A stretch of DNA of 36,465 nucleotides from Spirulinaceae cyanobacterium SM2_1_0 (GCA_012031265.1 JAAUTY010000048.1:1-36465); one strand, 5' to 3'; counted from the stretch's first letter, positions 9,011-17,855 are shown. A program made the numbers and translations. Notes: a model not told the origin generated them from the letters alone.

Positions 9011-9676
9011 ATGATGATAAGAACTGTCAACATATTTCACCTGGAATACACCATGATCGAGACTCCTAACCTGGCAACTGGACTGAATGGAATCATGGCG
9101 AGACTCGCGATGATCTTCACGGTGCTGCCGCCGCGAGTGCGGCAGCGCCCCAACCTTCACTCGGTTGCCGTGCCGTTGCGTGGGGCGGGAGCCGTCGGTG
9201 CTCAGAATCGGGTTGAGCGCGATCGCCCCAATATCGACCTGCGCGGTACCGATTTGCACCAGGCCGACCTACACCAAGCCGATCTACGAGATGCCTTCCT
9301 CTTCGTTGCCAATCTCACGCAAGCGACGCTGACCGAGGCCGATCTGGCGGGAGCCTTCTCGCCCCAAACTGACCTGAGCGGTGCGGATCTACGCCAGGCT
9401 GACCTGAGCGCGGTGGCGTTTTTCTGCACGAATCTCAGTCAGGCAAATCTGCGCGGCGCGAACCTGCGCGAGGCGGCCTTTTGCAGCACGAGTTTGCAGG
9501 GCGCAGATTTGAGCGGCGCTGACCTGCGCGGCACGGATCTCGATGGTGCTAATGCTCTTGCCACTGCGACGCTGACCGGGGCGATTTACGATTCCCAGAC
9601 GCGATTTCCCAAGGGCTTTGATCCCGTGGCGGCGGGTCTGATCGCTGTCGCCGACCGTGAGGCTGATGCCCCCTAG
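9011..9676 (+). CDS. Pentapeptide repeat protein
   Basis: This is a 221-residue frame. From about residue 74 to 175 it is built of A(D/N)LxxA pentapeptides, for example DLHQADLHQADLRDA, ADLSGADLRGTDLDGAN and NLSQANLRGANLREA. Such repeats fold as a right-handed quadrilateral beta-helix. The protein ends with an IYDSQTRFPKGFDP segment, a frequent cap in cyanobacterial members. The first 70 residues are not repetitive and may be partly untranslated: ATGs at 9011, 9053 and 9095 are all possible, and none has a strong ribosome-binding site. No signal peptide or membrane segment is clear. Function is unknown; some relatives are structural, and some act on DNA gyrase, but nothing here indicates which. 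The stop codon overlaps that of the convergent DUF58 gene. Confidence 0.85.
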   Translation: MMIRTVNIFHLEYTMIETPNLATGLNGIMARLAMIFTVLPPRVRQRPNLHSVAVPLRGAGAVGAQNRVERDRPNIDLRGTDLHQADLHQADLRDAFLFVANLTQATLTEADLAGAFSPQTDLSGADLRQADLSAVAFFCTNLSQANLRGANLREAAFCSTSLQGADLSGADLRGTDLDGANALATATLTGAIYDSQTRFPKGFDPVAAGLIAVADREADAP

Positions 9677-10809
9677 CGTAGCGACGTCTGCAACTGTGGT
9701 TGCAGGGGGCGATCGCGCTCAATCACGACACCGGGAGCGAGACCCGCGATCGCCAAGTGAGGGCTGGTTTCGCTGAACAGCAACCAGCGGCTGCCCGCGG
9801 ACAAACCGGCAAGGCTGGCGGCATTCGCCGTCAACCAGAGGAGGGGGCGATCGCGCGGCGGTTCGGCCTCGGCTATTTCTCCCGCTTGGGTTCCGGCCAA
9901 TGCTTCCAACACAACTTGGTTACCGTGCAACAAGCCGGTTGCCGCCGTCCAGAGCTGCACATCGAGCTGGCGGCGGCTAGCATAGAAGTACAGGGAGGCA
10001 GCCGCAATCACCGCTGACTCAAACAATTCCTCCAACCAGGGGGCAGCGCTATCCAGCGCCACGACCGCCTCGCGACCACTGGTGACGGTTTCCAGCTCGC
10101 GCACTTGTAGCACCCCAAAGCGGGCACTAGTACGCCAGTGGATCAAGCGGGTAGGATCGCCGTGGCGGTAGGCACGCAGAGTCCGGGTGACGCCTTCATT
10201 GGCTGCCTGATAGCGGCGATCGCGCTCGTCACGAAACCGCTCAGCATCACTGACCGTATCAATCAACGGACAACGCCGCAGCGGCAGCACTTGCGGATAC
10301 ACGACCGCTCTCGCCGGAACCGTGCGCGGACGACGACACCAAAATAGACCCAGGGGAGCCGCTGTTCGCAGATATACGGTCGGCCAGCGATAGATGCCGC
10401 GCCGCTGTGTCTGCGGATAGAAGTTGACAGAGTGGCGACTCTGGGGCGGCAGGACTTCCAGCGCCTGACTGAGCGGGCCACCTAAGGCAGCGGGCAGCTC
10501 ATCCCAAACTTGCAACAGTGCTGCTGGCCGGTTGGTGGGATTTTCCAAGATCAGCTCAATCGCTAGGGCATCACCGGCGCTGACAGGCAGTAGCGGTCGG
10601 CGCTGCACTTGCAGACCAGCAAGCGATCGCGCAGCGGTAATCCCCGCAATCACCAGTAGCGCTAGAATCGTGCCGCTGAGTGCGTAGAGCCAGCCGACCA
10701 TCGTATTCGTCGCAGCCCCAAAGAAGCTGAGAGCGATACCCAGCAACACGCCGCCACTGTAGGCGGGGGCAACCCAGCGATCTTGCAAGCGGAGCCAGAA
10801 GTGATTCAT
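9673..10809 (-). CDS. DUF58 domain-containing membrane protein
   Basis: This 378-residue protein has two N-terminal membrane segments (about 17-34 and 38-58), followed by a beta-rich region. The DUF58 core lies at 211-230 and contains YRHGDPTRLIHWRTSAR. A von Willebrand factor A-like domain follows, with VVALDSAAPW. DUF58 proteins are usually encoded beside a MoxR-type AAA ATPase and are thought to act with it in protein maturation or envelope stress. No moxR is present here, so this copy stands alone, as many cyanobacterial copies appear to. The ATG start is at 10809. The gene converges on the pentapeptide-repeat gene, and their stop codons overlap by two bases. Confidence 0.88.
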   Translation of the reverse strand: MNHFWLRLQDRWVAPAYSGGVLLGIALSFFGAATNTMVGWLYALSGTILALLVIAGITAARSLAGLQVQRRPLLPVSAGDALAIELILENPTNRPAALLQVWDELPAALGGPLSQALEVLPPQSRHSVNFYPQTQRRGIYRWPTVYLRTAAPLGLFWCRRPRTVPARAVVYPQVLPLRRCPLIDTVSDAERFRDERDRRYQAANEGVTRTLRAYRHGDPTRLIHWRTSARFGVLQVRELETVTSGREAVVALDSAAPWLEELFESAVIAAASLYFYASRRQLDVQLWTAATGLLHGNQVVLEALAGTQAGEIAEAEPPRDRPLLWLTANAASLAGLSAGSRWLLFSETSPHLAIAGLAPGVVIERDRPLQPQLQTSLR

Positions 10810-11089
10810 TAGGGAGCGATCGCTTGAATAGTGGTATCGGGAAATGGCAATCCGGCAGCCGCTAGGTGAGCCGCCAATGCACGACTCTAGCCCCGCCTAC
10901 TCCCCCTGATGCTGGCGCTAGTATAGCGTTTTGCGCTCAGTGGGCGATCGCCGAGGCTCTTGCATATCTAAATCGCTACAATCCCTGAAAATTCCCACAC
11001 TCCACAATCAATTGCAGATTTTTCGAGATGCCCAAACCCCAGAAATCAAAACCCAAAACCCAGAACTTGACTGCCTGACACATCTTTTT

Positions 11090-11165
11090 GTAGGTTGGGT
11101 TGAGCCTAGCGAAACCCAACAGCGACAAGGATTAGAGTTGGGTTGACGAAGGAAACCCAACCTAC
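11090..11165. repeat. Compound palindromic repeat (GTAGGTTGGGTT family)
   Basis: The outer arms GTAGGTTGGGTT (11090-11101) and AACCCAACCTAC (11154-11165) are perfect 12-base inverted repeats. Between them are inner AACCCAA/TTGGGTT copies, so two smaller stem-loops can form in place of one long cruciform. Similar GTAGGTTGGGTT elements are dispersed in many bacterial, especially cyanobacterial, genomes. It is probably a small non-coding mobile or mobilised repeat. Confidence 0.75.
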
Positions 11166-11220
11166 GAATTTTCAAGGGTTTTGGGTGTTTTGTCGGTCAG
11201 CCAGCCCCAGAACTCAAAAC

Positions 11221-11385
11221 TCAAACCCCAAAACTCAAAACCCAAACTTGTAAGCCCCGAATAAACCACTCAAGCGAAGACCGATCAGCTTCGTGATCTT
11301 CTAGCAGTACAACACCCTCTAGCACTCCATCGTCAATTGCTGGATCCGCAAAGCCAACAAACTGGAATTCATACTCAGTCGCACA
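11221..11385 (-). pseudogene. Probable C-terminal remnant of an unidentified gene
   Basis: Read on the minus strand, this stretch encodes a tail that looks like real protein: EYEFQFVGFADPAIDD, then GVLEGVVLLEDHE and SSLEWFIRGLQV, ending at a TGA. It has a mixed hydrophobic and acidic composition typical of coding sequence. The same frame continues upstream into the cyclase gene as arginine- and serine-rich antisense-like sequence, so no plausible start exists. I read it as a 5'-truncated relic left next to the cyclase gene. I do not recognise the family. Confidence 0.4.
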
Positions 11386-11389
11386 GCCG

Positions 11390-14059
11390 TTACTTCGTCT
11401 TCCATTCCCAAACGCCGTCCCAATCCGCTTCTGGCGGTGTCTCCAGGAAGAGGCGGCAGCGCTCAATGTGCAACAAGGCGGACTTGTTATTGGGTTCGAG
11501 TTCGAGGATCGCCGTGAAGTAAGGGAGCGCCCGGGCAAAGTTGCGTTGCATGGGTGAGTAGTAGCGCAAGCCCCTATGGTACAGCTCCATGATTTGCTCT
11601 TTCTTCGCCGGAATTTTGTCGCCTTGCTTGCCCACCAGTTCGTAGACTTTCACCGGTTCGGTTTTACCTTTGACGCGGATAAAGTCCAACTCCTGAACAA
11701 TTAGCTCTTCGCGGCAGCGTTCTTGCAGATAAGTGTTCTCGCTGATCACGATGTCGCAACCATATTGTTTGCTCGCCCCTTCCAAGCGCGAACTCAGGTT
11801 CACCCCATCACCAATCGCTGTGAACTCCATGCGCTTGCTGGAGCCAATGTTGCCGCTGATCACTGTGCCGGAGTTGATGCCGATACCGATGCGGATTGGC
11901 TGTTTATTGGCAGCAATGCGGCCAGCATTGAACTCTACCAACCGCTGACGCATCTCCAGGGCACTTAGCGAAGCCGCCCAGGCGTGCTGGGGCAGGGGCA
12001 GGGGTGTGCCGAAGACCGCCATGATCGCGTCGCCGATGTATTTGTCCAGAATCCCCTTGTGATTGAAGATGGCTTCAACCATGCTCTCAAAGTATTCGTT
12101 GAGCATGGCGACGACCTCCTCGGCTTGCAATCGCTCCGTGAGGCTGGTGTAGCTACGGATGTCCGAGAACAGCACTGTGACATCGCGGCGCTTGCCCCCC
12201 AAGCCGATATTGCCCCCTTCGAGCAACTGCTCTGCCAGCTCTTGGTTCATGTAGCGGTACATGGTGCTCTTGAGCCGCTTTTCATCGGAGATGTCATCCA
12301 TGACTACCAATGCGCCGTTAGACTTTGTGGGGTCAGCCGGATCAGCGATGGAGTTGATGGACAAGTTGACGCTGTGTTCCTCACCAGCAGCAGAGATGAG
12401 CGGTTGATCGGGGTAGTACTGTTGGCGATCTTTTTCGTCACGAGGGGAAAGCGATCGCTCGAACCATTCCGAAAAATCCCCGCGCCGGGTAGTATCGCGT
12501 TTATCAGAGATGTCCTTGCTCTTGATCTCAACCAGTTCGCTCATCGGCTGCCCTTCGAGCGGGTTGTCTTCACCGAAACCGAGTAGCGCCTTCGCCTTTT
12601 CATTGGCAGCTAGAATGACACCACTCTTGTCGGTAAAAATAACGCCATTGGTCAGGTTGCGCAAAATCTCCCGCTGCATCTGCTCTTGCTGTTGCACCTG
12701 TGCAAACAGTTGCGCGTTCTGTAGTGCCACGCCAGCCTGAATATTAAAGGCCTTCATGAACTCTTGGTCACTGCGGTTGAAGCTGGATTTCCAGCATTCT
12801 GGGGCGCTCGGCCAATCATCCGGATTGTAGGGGGGGTGGTCACCTTGGCGAACTTTGTTGACCAACTGGGTGACACCAATCAACTCATCATCAGAGTTGA
12901 ATACGGGCATACAGAGAAGGCTACAGGTGCGGTAGCGGGTGCCTTCATCAGTCTTCTTAGCATTGGCTCCGTCTGGACGCTCGTAGACATCGTAGCCAAT
13001 ATTCAGCACTTCGCCGGTCGCCCCAACATGACCGGCAAAACCAACGCCGATTGGGCAGGTCAAATCCAGTGACTTGCCGCCTGGTAAACGAATCTTAGTC
13101 CACAGGTGGTTTTTGTCGCGGTCGATCAGCCAGAGCGTACTGCGGTCGGCGTTCATCAGCCGCTTCGCCGCATCCATCACCGTGTTCAGGGTCGCTTCCA
13201 GATCCAGATTGCCCCGGCTGAGCGAGTTGGTCGCCTCGATCAGCGCATTCGCCGCCCGCTGACGTTGGGTTGCCTTGTAGAAAGAGCGCGAGGATTCGAG
13301 AATTAGACGAATCGAAGGGGCGAAGCGCTCAAAAACTTCCAGATCCTCGTCGGTAAAGCCTTGAGTCGAGACGCGCTCATCCAACGCGCTATCTGAACTG
13401 CTATTGGGATCCAGTTTATTGATGAGCTGGACGACAGCCACGAGTTCACCCGCCTCGCTCAGCAGCGGCAGCGCCAACATACTGTAGGTGCGATAGTTGT
13501 GCTTTTTGTCGAACTTCTTTGCGGCCTCGGAGCGGGGGTCGTCGTAGAAGTCGTAGGGAATATTGACGACCTGTTGGAACTGGGCGACCTCACCAGCGAT
13601 GCCCTGACCGACCGGAATCCGGATCTCGATCGGCTTGCCGTCAGCACCTTTGGCTACCAGTGACCAGAGTTCGTCTTGGTCGTCGTCTAATAAATAGATC
13701 GTGGTGCGATCGGCGGCTAGCAACTCGCCGGTCTTGAGGGTGATCGACCGCAGCATCTCGTCCAGGATGGCGTCGAAGCCTTCGCTGTCGAGCACATTGT
13801 CTAGGATCGTGAGGGTCTGATTGACAACGCGGAGCTTGTCCTCAACGTCGGTGACTACCTGATGGAAGTCGTCGGGATTGAGCTTAGCAAGGAAGCCTGA
13901 AAATGTGCCCTTGCTGGCAACCAGGGCGCTGGATGAGCCATTTTGTGCGCCATTGTGATCGCCGTTCGTTGGCGAAACGTCAATGGTCTGTCCGGTATGC
14001 TCTAACTGAGTTGGCTTCGGAGATGCAGCAGTCATGCCTTCTTCGTAGAATGGGGTCAA
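11390..14059 (-). CDS. CyaB-type adenylate cyclase (GAF-GAF-PAS-cyclase)
   Basis: This 889-residue protein has the layout of Anabaena CyaB1/CyaB2. GAF-A is at about 90-255, GAF-B at 280-450, PAS at 460-595 and the class III cyclase domain at 620-810, with a short TPR-like tail to 880. It makes cAMP from ATP. All six canonical residues are visible. The metal-binding aspartates are Asp633 (FSDIRS) and Asp677 (KYIGDAIM). The adenine-selecting pair is Lys673 and Thr747 (RMEFTAIGD). The transition-state residues are Asn754 and Arg758 (VNLSSRLE). In the family, GAF domains bind cyclic nucleotides and regulate activity. The 889-residue frame opens with TTG; the ATG at 14035, eight codons later and just after GAAGAAGG, is the likelier start. 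The 190 bases upstream are AT-rich and should hold the promoter. Confidence 0.92.
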   Translation of the reverse strand: MTPFYEEGMTAASPKPTQLEHTGQTIDVSPTNGDHNGAQNGSSSALVASKGTFSGFLAKLNPDDFHQVVTDVEDKLRVVNQTLTILDNVLDSEGFDAILDEMLRSITLKTGELLAADRTTIYLLDDDQDELWSLVAKGADGKPIEIRIPVGQGIAGEVAQFQQVVNIPYDFYDDPRSEAAKKFDKKHNYRTYSMLALPLLSEAGELVAVVQLINKLDPNSSSDSALDERVSTQGFTDEDLEVFERFAPSIRLILESSRSFYKATQRQRAANALIEATNSLSRGNLDLEATLNTVMDAAKRLMNADRSTLWLIDRDKNHLWTKIRLPGGKSLDLTCPIGVGFAGHVGATGEVLNIGYDVYERPDGANAKKTDEGTRYRTCSLLCMPVFNSDDELIGVTQLVNKVRQGDHPPYNPDDWPSAPECWKSSFNRSDQEFMKAFNIQAGVALQNAQLFAQVQQQEQMQREILRNLTNGVIFTDKSGVILAANEKAKALLGFGEDNPLEGQPMSELVEIKSKDISDKRDTTRRGDFSEWFERSLSPRDEKDRQQYYPDQPLISAAGEEHSVNLSINSIADPADPTKSNGALVVMDDISDEKRLKSTMYRYMNQELAEQLLEGGNIGLGGKRRDVTVLFSDIRSYTSLTERLQAEEVVAMLNEYFESMVEAIFNHKGILDKYIGDAIMAVFGTPLPLPQHAWAASLSALEMRQRLVEFNAGRIAANKQPIRIGIGINSGTVISGNIGSSKRMEFTAIGDGVNLSSRLEGASKQYGCDIVISENTYLQERCREELIVQELDFIRVKGKTEPVKVYELVGKQGDKIPAKKEQIMELYHRGLRYYSPMQRNFARALPYFTAILELEPNNKSALLHIERCRLFLETPPEADWDGVWEWKTK

Positions 14060-14249
14060 CCAACGCGCAATTGTGGAGACACGCCCGTATCATAGCGAGT
14101 TTGCCAGCCCGTAACCTATATTTACACATTAAAATGTGGCTCCCCCTCAGTGTACTAGCCTGATTGAGTTTCAACATTAATGGTTCTTTAACAAAAATTT
14201 ACAATTTTTGACATTTCGGTGACAATCAGGGCGGCAGCGGTAGCGATGC

Positions 14250-14460
14250 TCAGACCCTGGGTGGCACGAGCGATCGCCGCTGCACCGCTGCCTGGGCCAG
14301 CAGCGACTCGGCGAAGGCTTGGGCATCTGCCGCCGAATGCCCCCCCGCGAGTTGTGCTAGTTCTGCCGTGCGGGTCTCGGTTTCACTCAGAGCAGTAACG
14401 CGGACGACGGTGCGGGTTTCGTCGGCGGTTGCCGCCTGACCTTTGCTGCGCGCGGGGCGA
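14250..14460 (-). pseudogene. recN: Out-of-frame C-terminal part of RecN
   Basis: Read in the -1 frame relative to the main recN frame, this segment encodes TADETRTVVRVTALSE, then TAELAQLAGGHSA and AFAESLLAQAAVQRR, and stops with TGA at 14250-14252. These are the conserved final RecN elements. Inserting one base near the G-run at 14454-14457 (plus strand) would join both parts into a protein of about 590 residues. Confidence 0.85.
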
Positions 14461-16018
14461 TCGCCTGCTTATCGACGCGAAAGTGGCTATCAGCCATCGC
14501 TGCCACGAGCGGTTGGTGGGTGACGCAGAGGACTTGGTGCGTGCCGCTGAGTTGGTGCAATTGTGTGGCGATCGCCTGGGCCACCTTCCCCGACACGCCG
14601 GTATCGATCTCATCGAAGATCAGCGTCTGGGGCGAGCTATCGGCGGTCGCTTGCGAGAAGCAGGTCTTCAGCGCGAGCAAAAAGCGACTCATCTCACCGC
14701 CCGATGCCGTTTCTACCAGCGGTTGCACCGGCTCGCCGGGGTTGGGGCTGAAATAGAAGATGACGCGATCGGCTCCGGCGGCCGTCGGCGCGCTCGCTTC
14801 CAAGCGACACTCGAAACGCACCTTTGCCATGGCCAGCGGCTTGAGCGCTTTCACCAACTGGCATTCGAGCTGGGTCGCGGCCTGACGGCGCTGTTGGGTC
14901 AAGTCGCGGCAGGTTGCGAGCAGGGCGGCTTGGCATTCTTCGTAGGCCTGCTCTAGCGCTTCCAGCGACTGGTCGCTGTCGGTGAGGTCGGCGAGTTCGG
15001 CGTGTAGGCTTTCGTAGTGGGCGATCGCGTCGCTAAGATCCGGCCCATACTTACGGCAGATCTGTTTCAGGACACGGACGCGCTCCTCCGTTTCAGCGAG
15101 GCGTTCGGGGTCAGATTCGAGCTGGTCGCCGTAGCGTTGGATGCGTTGACCGGCTTCGATGGCATTGGCGATCGCCGCCTGCACCATCTCCAGCACCCCC
15201 TGCAACTCGTCGTCGTAGCGCACCATATCGGTCAGCAAATGCTCGGCCTCGCTGAGCAAGTCGGTGGCGGCGGGTGTATTGCCACTGTCGTTTTGGTACA
15301 GGATTTGATAAGCCTGGAAACTGTGGGTTTGTAGCTCAACCACATGGGCGAGCCGCTCCTGTTCTTGTTCGACTTGAGCTAATTCCTGGGGATCGCTGAG
15401 TTCGGCGCTTTCGAGTTCCTGAAGCTGGAATTTGAGCCAATCCAGTCGTTGCCAGCGGGCTTGCTCCGATTGACGGCGTTTCTCGAGCGCCTGCTCGGCG
15501 GCTTTCCAGGTTTTATACGCCGTGGCGACGCGATCGCGGGCAGCCCAGAGCGCCGTCCCCCCGTAAGCATCGAGGAGGTCACGCTGGCGGCTGGCACGCG
15601 CCAACTCAACCGTTTGCCCTTGCGCGGCGATTTCGACCAAATACTGGCGCAGTTGCCCCATTTGCTTGCGGTTGACCAAGACGCCATTGACGCGCAGGCG
15701 CGATCGCAAACTATTGCCCGAATTCACAATTTCGCGGCTACAAATGACGCTGCCTTCATCGAGCAGATCAATCTCTTGGGCACGCAGCCAGTCGCTGACC
15801 GCCGCGCTGATCGCGAAACTCGCCTCGATCGCCGCTCGCTTGCAGCCGGTGCGGATGGCGCGACTGTTGGCTTTGCCGCCGAGCACCGCATCGATGGCGT
15901 CAAGAATGATCGATTTGCCCGCCCCGGTCTCACCGGTCAGCACATTCAAGCCCCGCCCGAACTCGAGTTCGAGGCGATCGACCAACGCAAAGTCCTGAAT
16001 GCGTAATGACAGCAACAT
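14387..16018 (-). CDS. recN: DNA repair protein RecN, 3' end frameshifted
   Basis: RecN is an SMC-like ATPase that helps repair double-strand breaks. The open frame gives 543 residues: Walker A GETGAGKS at 29-36, long coiled-coil arms (about 150-380), the ABC signature TASGGEMSRFLLAL, and Walker B TLIFDEIDTGVSG. After FRVDKQAIAP (near 513-522) the sequence turns into an unrelated arginine- and proline-rich tail and stops at 14387. The expected RecN C-terminus is intact in the next frame downstream, to 14250. The ATP-hydrolysing head is largely complete, but its last strands and helices are missing from this product. It is either a recent mutation or a sequencing error. It lies downstream of urtE on the same strand, with a 137-base gap; the ATG start is at 16018. 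Confidence 0.9.
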   Translation of the reverse strand: MLLSLRIQDFALVDRLELEFGRGLNVLTGETGAGKSIILDAIDAVLGGKANSRAIRTGCKRAAIEASFAISAAVSDWLRAQEIDLLDEGSVICSREIVNSGNSLRSRLRVNGVLVNRKQMGQLRQYLVEIAAQGQTVELARASRQRDLLDAYGGTALWAARDRVATAYKTWKAAEQALEKRRQSEQARWQRLDWLKFQLQELESAELSDPQELAQVEQEQERLAHVVELQTHSFQAYQILYQNDSGNTPAATDLLSEAEHLLTDMVRYDDELQGVLEMVQAAIANAIEAGQRIQRYGDQLESDPERLAETEERVRVLKQICRKYGPDLSDAIAHYESLHAELADLTDSDQSLEALEQAYEECQAALLATCRDLTQQRRQAATQLECQLVKALKPLAMAKVRFECRLEASAPTAAGADRVIFYFSPNPGEPVQPLVETASGGEMSRFLLALKTCFSQATADSSPQTLIFDEIDTGVSGKVAQAIATQLHQLSGTHQVLCVTHQPLVAAMADSHFRVDKQAIAPRAAKVRRQPPTKPAPSSALLL

Positions 16019-16155
16019 CGCCGTTCCTGCGCTCCCACCAAATTAGTACAATCGCTCGCATGATTCCCTCATTCTGACCCAAAATCGCGAGACTGGTGCG
16101 ATTAGCATCGATTTTCCGGGGAGTGTGGCGAGGAACGAACGGCTTTTTGTATTGA

Positions 16156-16896
16156 CTAAACCGCCAAGAAACGTTGGATCACATCTTGGCTGAGTTCGCT
16201 CGTGCTGCCAGAGGCGACGATGCCACCTTTTTGCATCGCGTAGTAACGGTCGGCTTGGCGCACAAAATGCAAGTGCTGCTCGACGAGGAGGACAGAAATT
16301 CCTGTCGCCTCAATGATGCCCCGAACTGCCGCCTCGATCTCCAACACGATCGAGGGTTGAATGCCCTCGGTAGGTTCATCGAGGACGAGGAGCTGGGGTT
16401 TGCCCATCAGGGCGCGGGCGATCGCCAGTTGCTGCTGTTGACCGCCGCTGAGGTCACCGCCCATGCGCCCCAGCATTTCTCGCAGAACCGGGAACAGTTG
16501 GAAAATCTCCGCCGGAATCTCGGTTTGACCATGCCGACCGCCCGGCCGGGCTTCGAGGCCGAGCAGCAGATTCTCCCGCACCGAGACGCGGGGAATAATT
16601 TCTCGGCCCTGAGGAACGTAGCCAATGCCGAGGCGTGCCCGCCGCTCCGGACGGCGACGCAGGAGGGATTCCCCCATGAACTGCACGGTGCCGGAGCGGG
16701 GTTGCAACAGGCCGATAATCGTTTTCAGGAGTGTGGTTTTGCCCACACCATTGCGCCCGATCAGGCACACCATTTCGCCAGTGCCGATGTTGAGATCGAC
16801 ATCCCGGAGAATGTGGCTTTCGCCGTAGTAGACATTCAAGCCGGAAATTTGTAAGAGCTGGCGACTGGAGACGGGGGGATCGACTGTAGCGGTCAC
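16156..16896 (-). CDS. urtE: Urea ABC transporter ATP-binding protein UrtE
   Basis: This 246-residue LivF-like ABC ATPase is one of two that drive urea import. Walker A GRNGVGKTT is at 47-55, the Q-loop lies in YVPQGREI (93-100), the signature LSGGQ at 149-153, and Walker B LLVLDEP at 169-175 followed by TEGIQPS, which is typical of UrtE. The start is a GTG at 16896 preceded by GAGGAAG, a good ribosome-binding site. It is the last urt gene, separated from urtD by 166 bases. That gap is larger than the others in the operon and could hold a processing site or secondary promoter. Confidence 0.95.
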   Translation of the reverse strand: MTATVDPPVSSRQLLQISGLNVYYGESHILRDVDLNIGTGEMVCLIGRNGVGKTTLLKTIIGLLQPRSGTVQFMGESLLRRRPERRARLGIGYVPQGREIIPRVSVRENLLLGLEARPGGRHGQTEIPAEIFQLFPVLREMLGRMGGDLSGGQQQQLAIARALMGKPQLLVLDEPTEGIQPSIVLEIEAAVRGIIEATGISVLLVEQHLHFVRQADRYYAMQKGGIVASGSTSELSQDVIQRFLAV

Positions 16897-17062
16897 GCTT
16901 TTCTTCCTCGCAATGTTCTGGATTTTGATTGGACTAACGCAGGCAGGGCATTGATGAAAAATGGGTTTAATTCAAACGAAATTGGCGAAGAGTCGAACCC
17001 GTTTTCAGTCAGCTTGTGACGTGATTCCCCACCATCAACTGGTCGTGAAGTTGGATCGTAAA

Positions 17063-17812
17063 TTACTGTTCACTGCCGAGATAAACTTCGATCACACGCG
17101 GGTCGTTTTGCACCTCATCCATTGTGCCCTCACAGAGCACCGAACCTTGATGTAAAACCGTGACTTGGCGGGCGATCTGACGCACAAATTCCATATCGTG
17201 TTCAATGACGATGATCGAATGACTTTCCGCGAGCGCCAACAGCAATGCCCCTACATTTTCTGTTTCTTCGTCCGTTAGGCCCGCGACGGGTTCATCGACA
17301 AGGAGTAAATCGGGGGATTGGGCGACCAACATGCCGATTTCGAGGCGTTGCTTCTCGCCATGTGAGAGCAAGTTGGCTGATAAATCGGCTTTGGCTTCCA
17401 AACCAATGGTTTCGAGGAGGCCGACAACGTGGCGTTTGTCGCCGCTGGAGGGCCGTCCGAAGAGCGTGGCAAAGACGTTTTTGCGGGGGTTGCAGGCGAG
17501 ATCGAGATTTTCGCGGACGGTGAGGTTGAGGTAGACGCGCGGGGTCTGGAACTTGCGACCAATGCCGAGACGGGCGATCGCGTGCTCCGAGCGCTGGCGC
17601 AGGTCACGCCCTTGAAAACGCACACTCCCGGTCTGCGGCTGCACTTTGCCCGTGATCACATCCAGGAAGGTCGTCTTACCCGCACCATTGGGGCCAATAA
17701 TCACCCGCAACTCACCGGCAGCCATGCCGAAGGTGAGCTGATTAAGAGCTTTGAAGCCATCAAAGCTCACGGTGAGGTTTTCGATAGCGAGGATCGGTTC
17801 GTTGGCTAGCAT
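17063..17812 (-). CDS. urtD: Urea ABC transporter ATP-binding protein UrtD
   Basis: This 249-residue LivG-like ABC ATPase is the partner of UrtE. Walker A GPNGAGKTT is at 40-48. GIGRKFQTPRVY (84-95) is the characteristic Q-loop region. The signature is LSHGEKQ at 149-155 and Walker B is LLLVDEP at 169-175. The SHGE variant of the signature is usual in UrtD. The start is an ATG at 17812, 43 bases after the urtC stop. It acts on the cytoplasmic face with UrtB and UrtC. Confidence 0.95.
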   Translation of the reverse strand: MLANEPILAIENLTVSFDGFKALNQLTFGMAAGELRVIIGPNGAGKTTFLDVITGKVQPQTGSVRFQGRDLRQRSEHAIARLGIGRKFQTPRVYLNLTVRENLDLACNPRKNVFATLFGRPSSGDKRHVVGLLETIGLEAKADLSANLLSHGEKQRLEIGMLVAQSPDLLLVDEPVAGLTDEETENVGALLLALAESHSIIVIEHDMEFVRQIARQVTVLHQGSVLCEGTMDEVQNDPRVIEVYLGSEQ

Positions 17813-17855
17813 CAGGCAGGTGTGATTGAGGTCGAATAGTCAGAATTGACCAGCA

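Larger units (their letters stand above)
10810..11389. other. Repeat-rich intergenic region
   Basis: This spacer lies between the leftward DUF58 gene and the 3' end of the leftward cyclase gene. It holds a compound palindromic element at 11090-11165 and low-complexity runs of the AAAACCC/AACTCAAA type at about 11030-11060 and 11205-11250. A protein-like remnant lies at 11221-11385. A possible -10 box for the DUF58 gene is TATACT, read on the minus strand at 10925-10920, but no good -35 box accompanies it. Confidence 0.55.

Noticed and set aside
14111-14125. GTAACCTATATTTAC upstream of the cyclase gene as an NtcA site
   Set aside because: The GTA and TAC arms are separated by nine bases, not eight, and no properly spaced -10 box follows.
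14440-14470. Programmed -1 frameshifting in recN
   Set aside because: No X-XXY-YYZ slippery heptamer and no obvious downstream pseudoknot are visible at the junction; a simple indel explains the data better.
16174-16854. 226-residue open frame antisense to urtE
   Set aside because: It is the reverse of a strongly conserved ABC ATPase; no independent domain or ribosome-binding site is seen.
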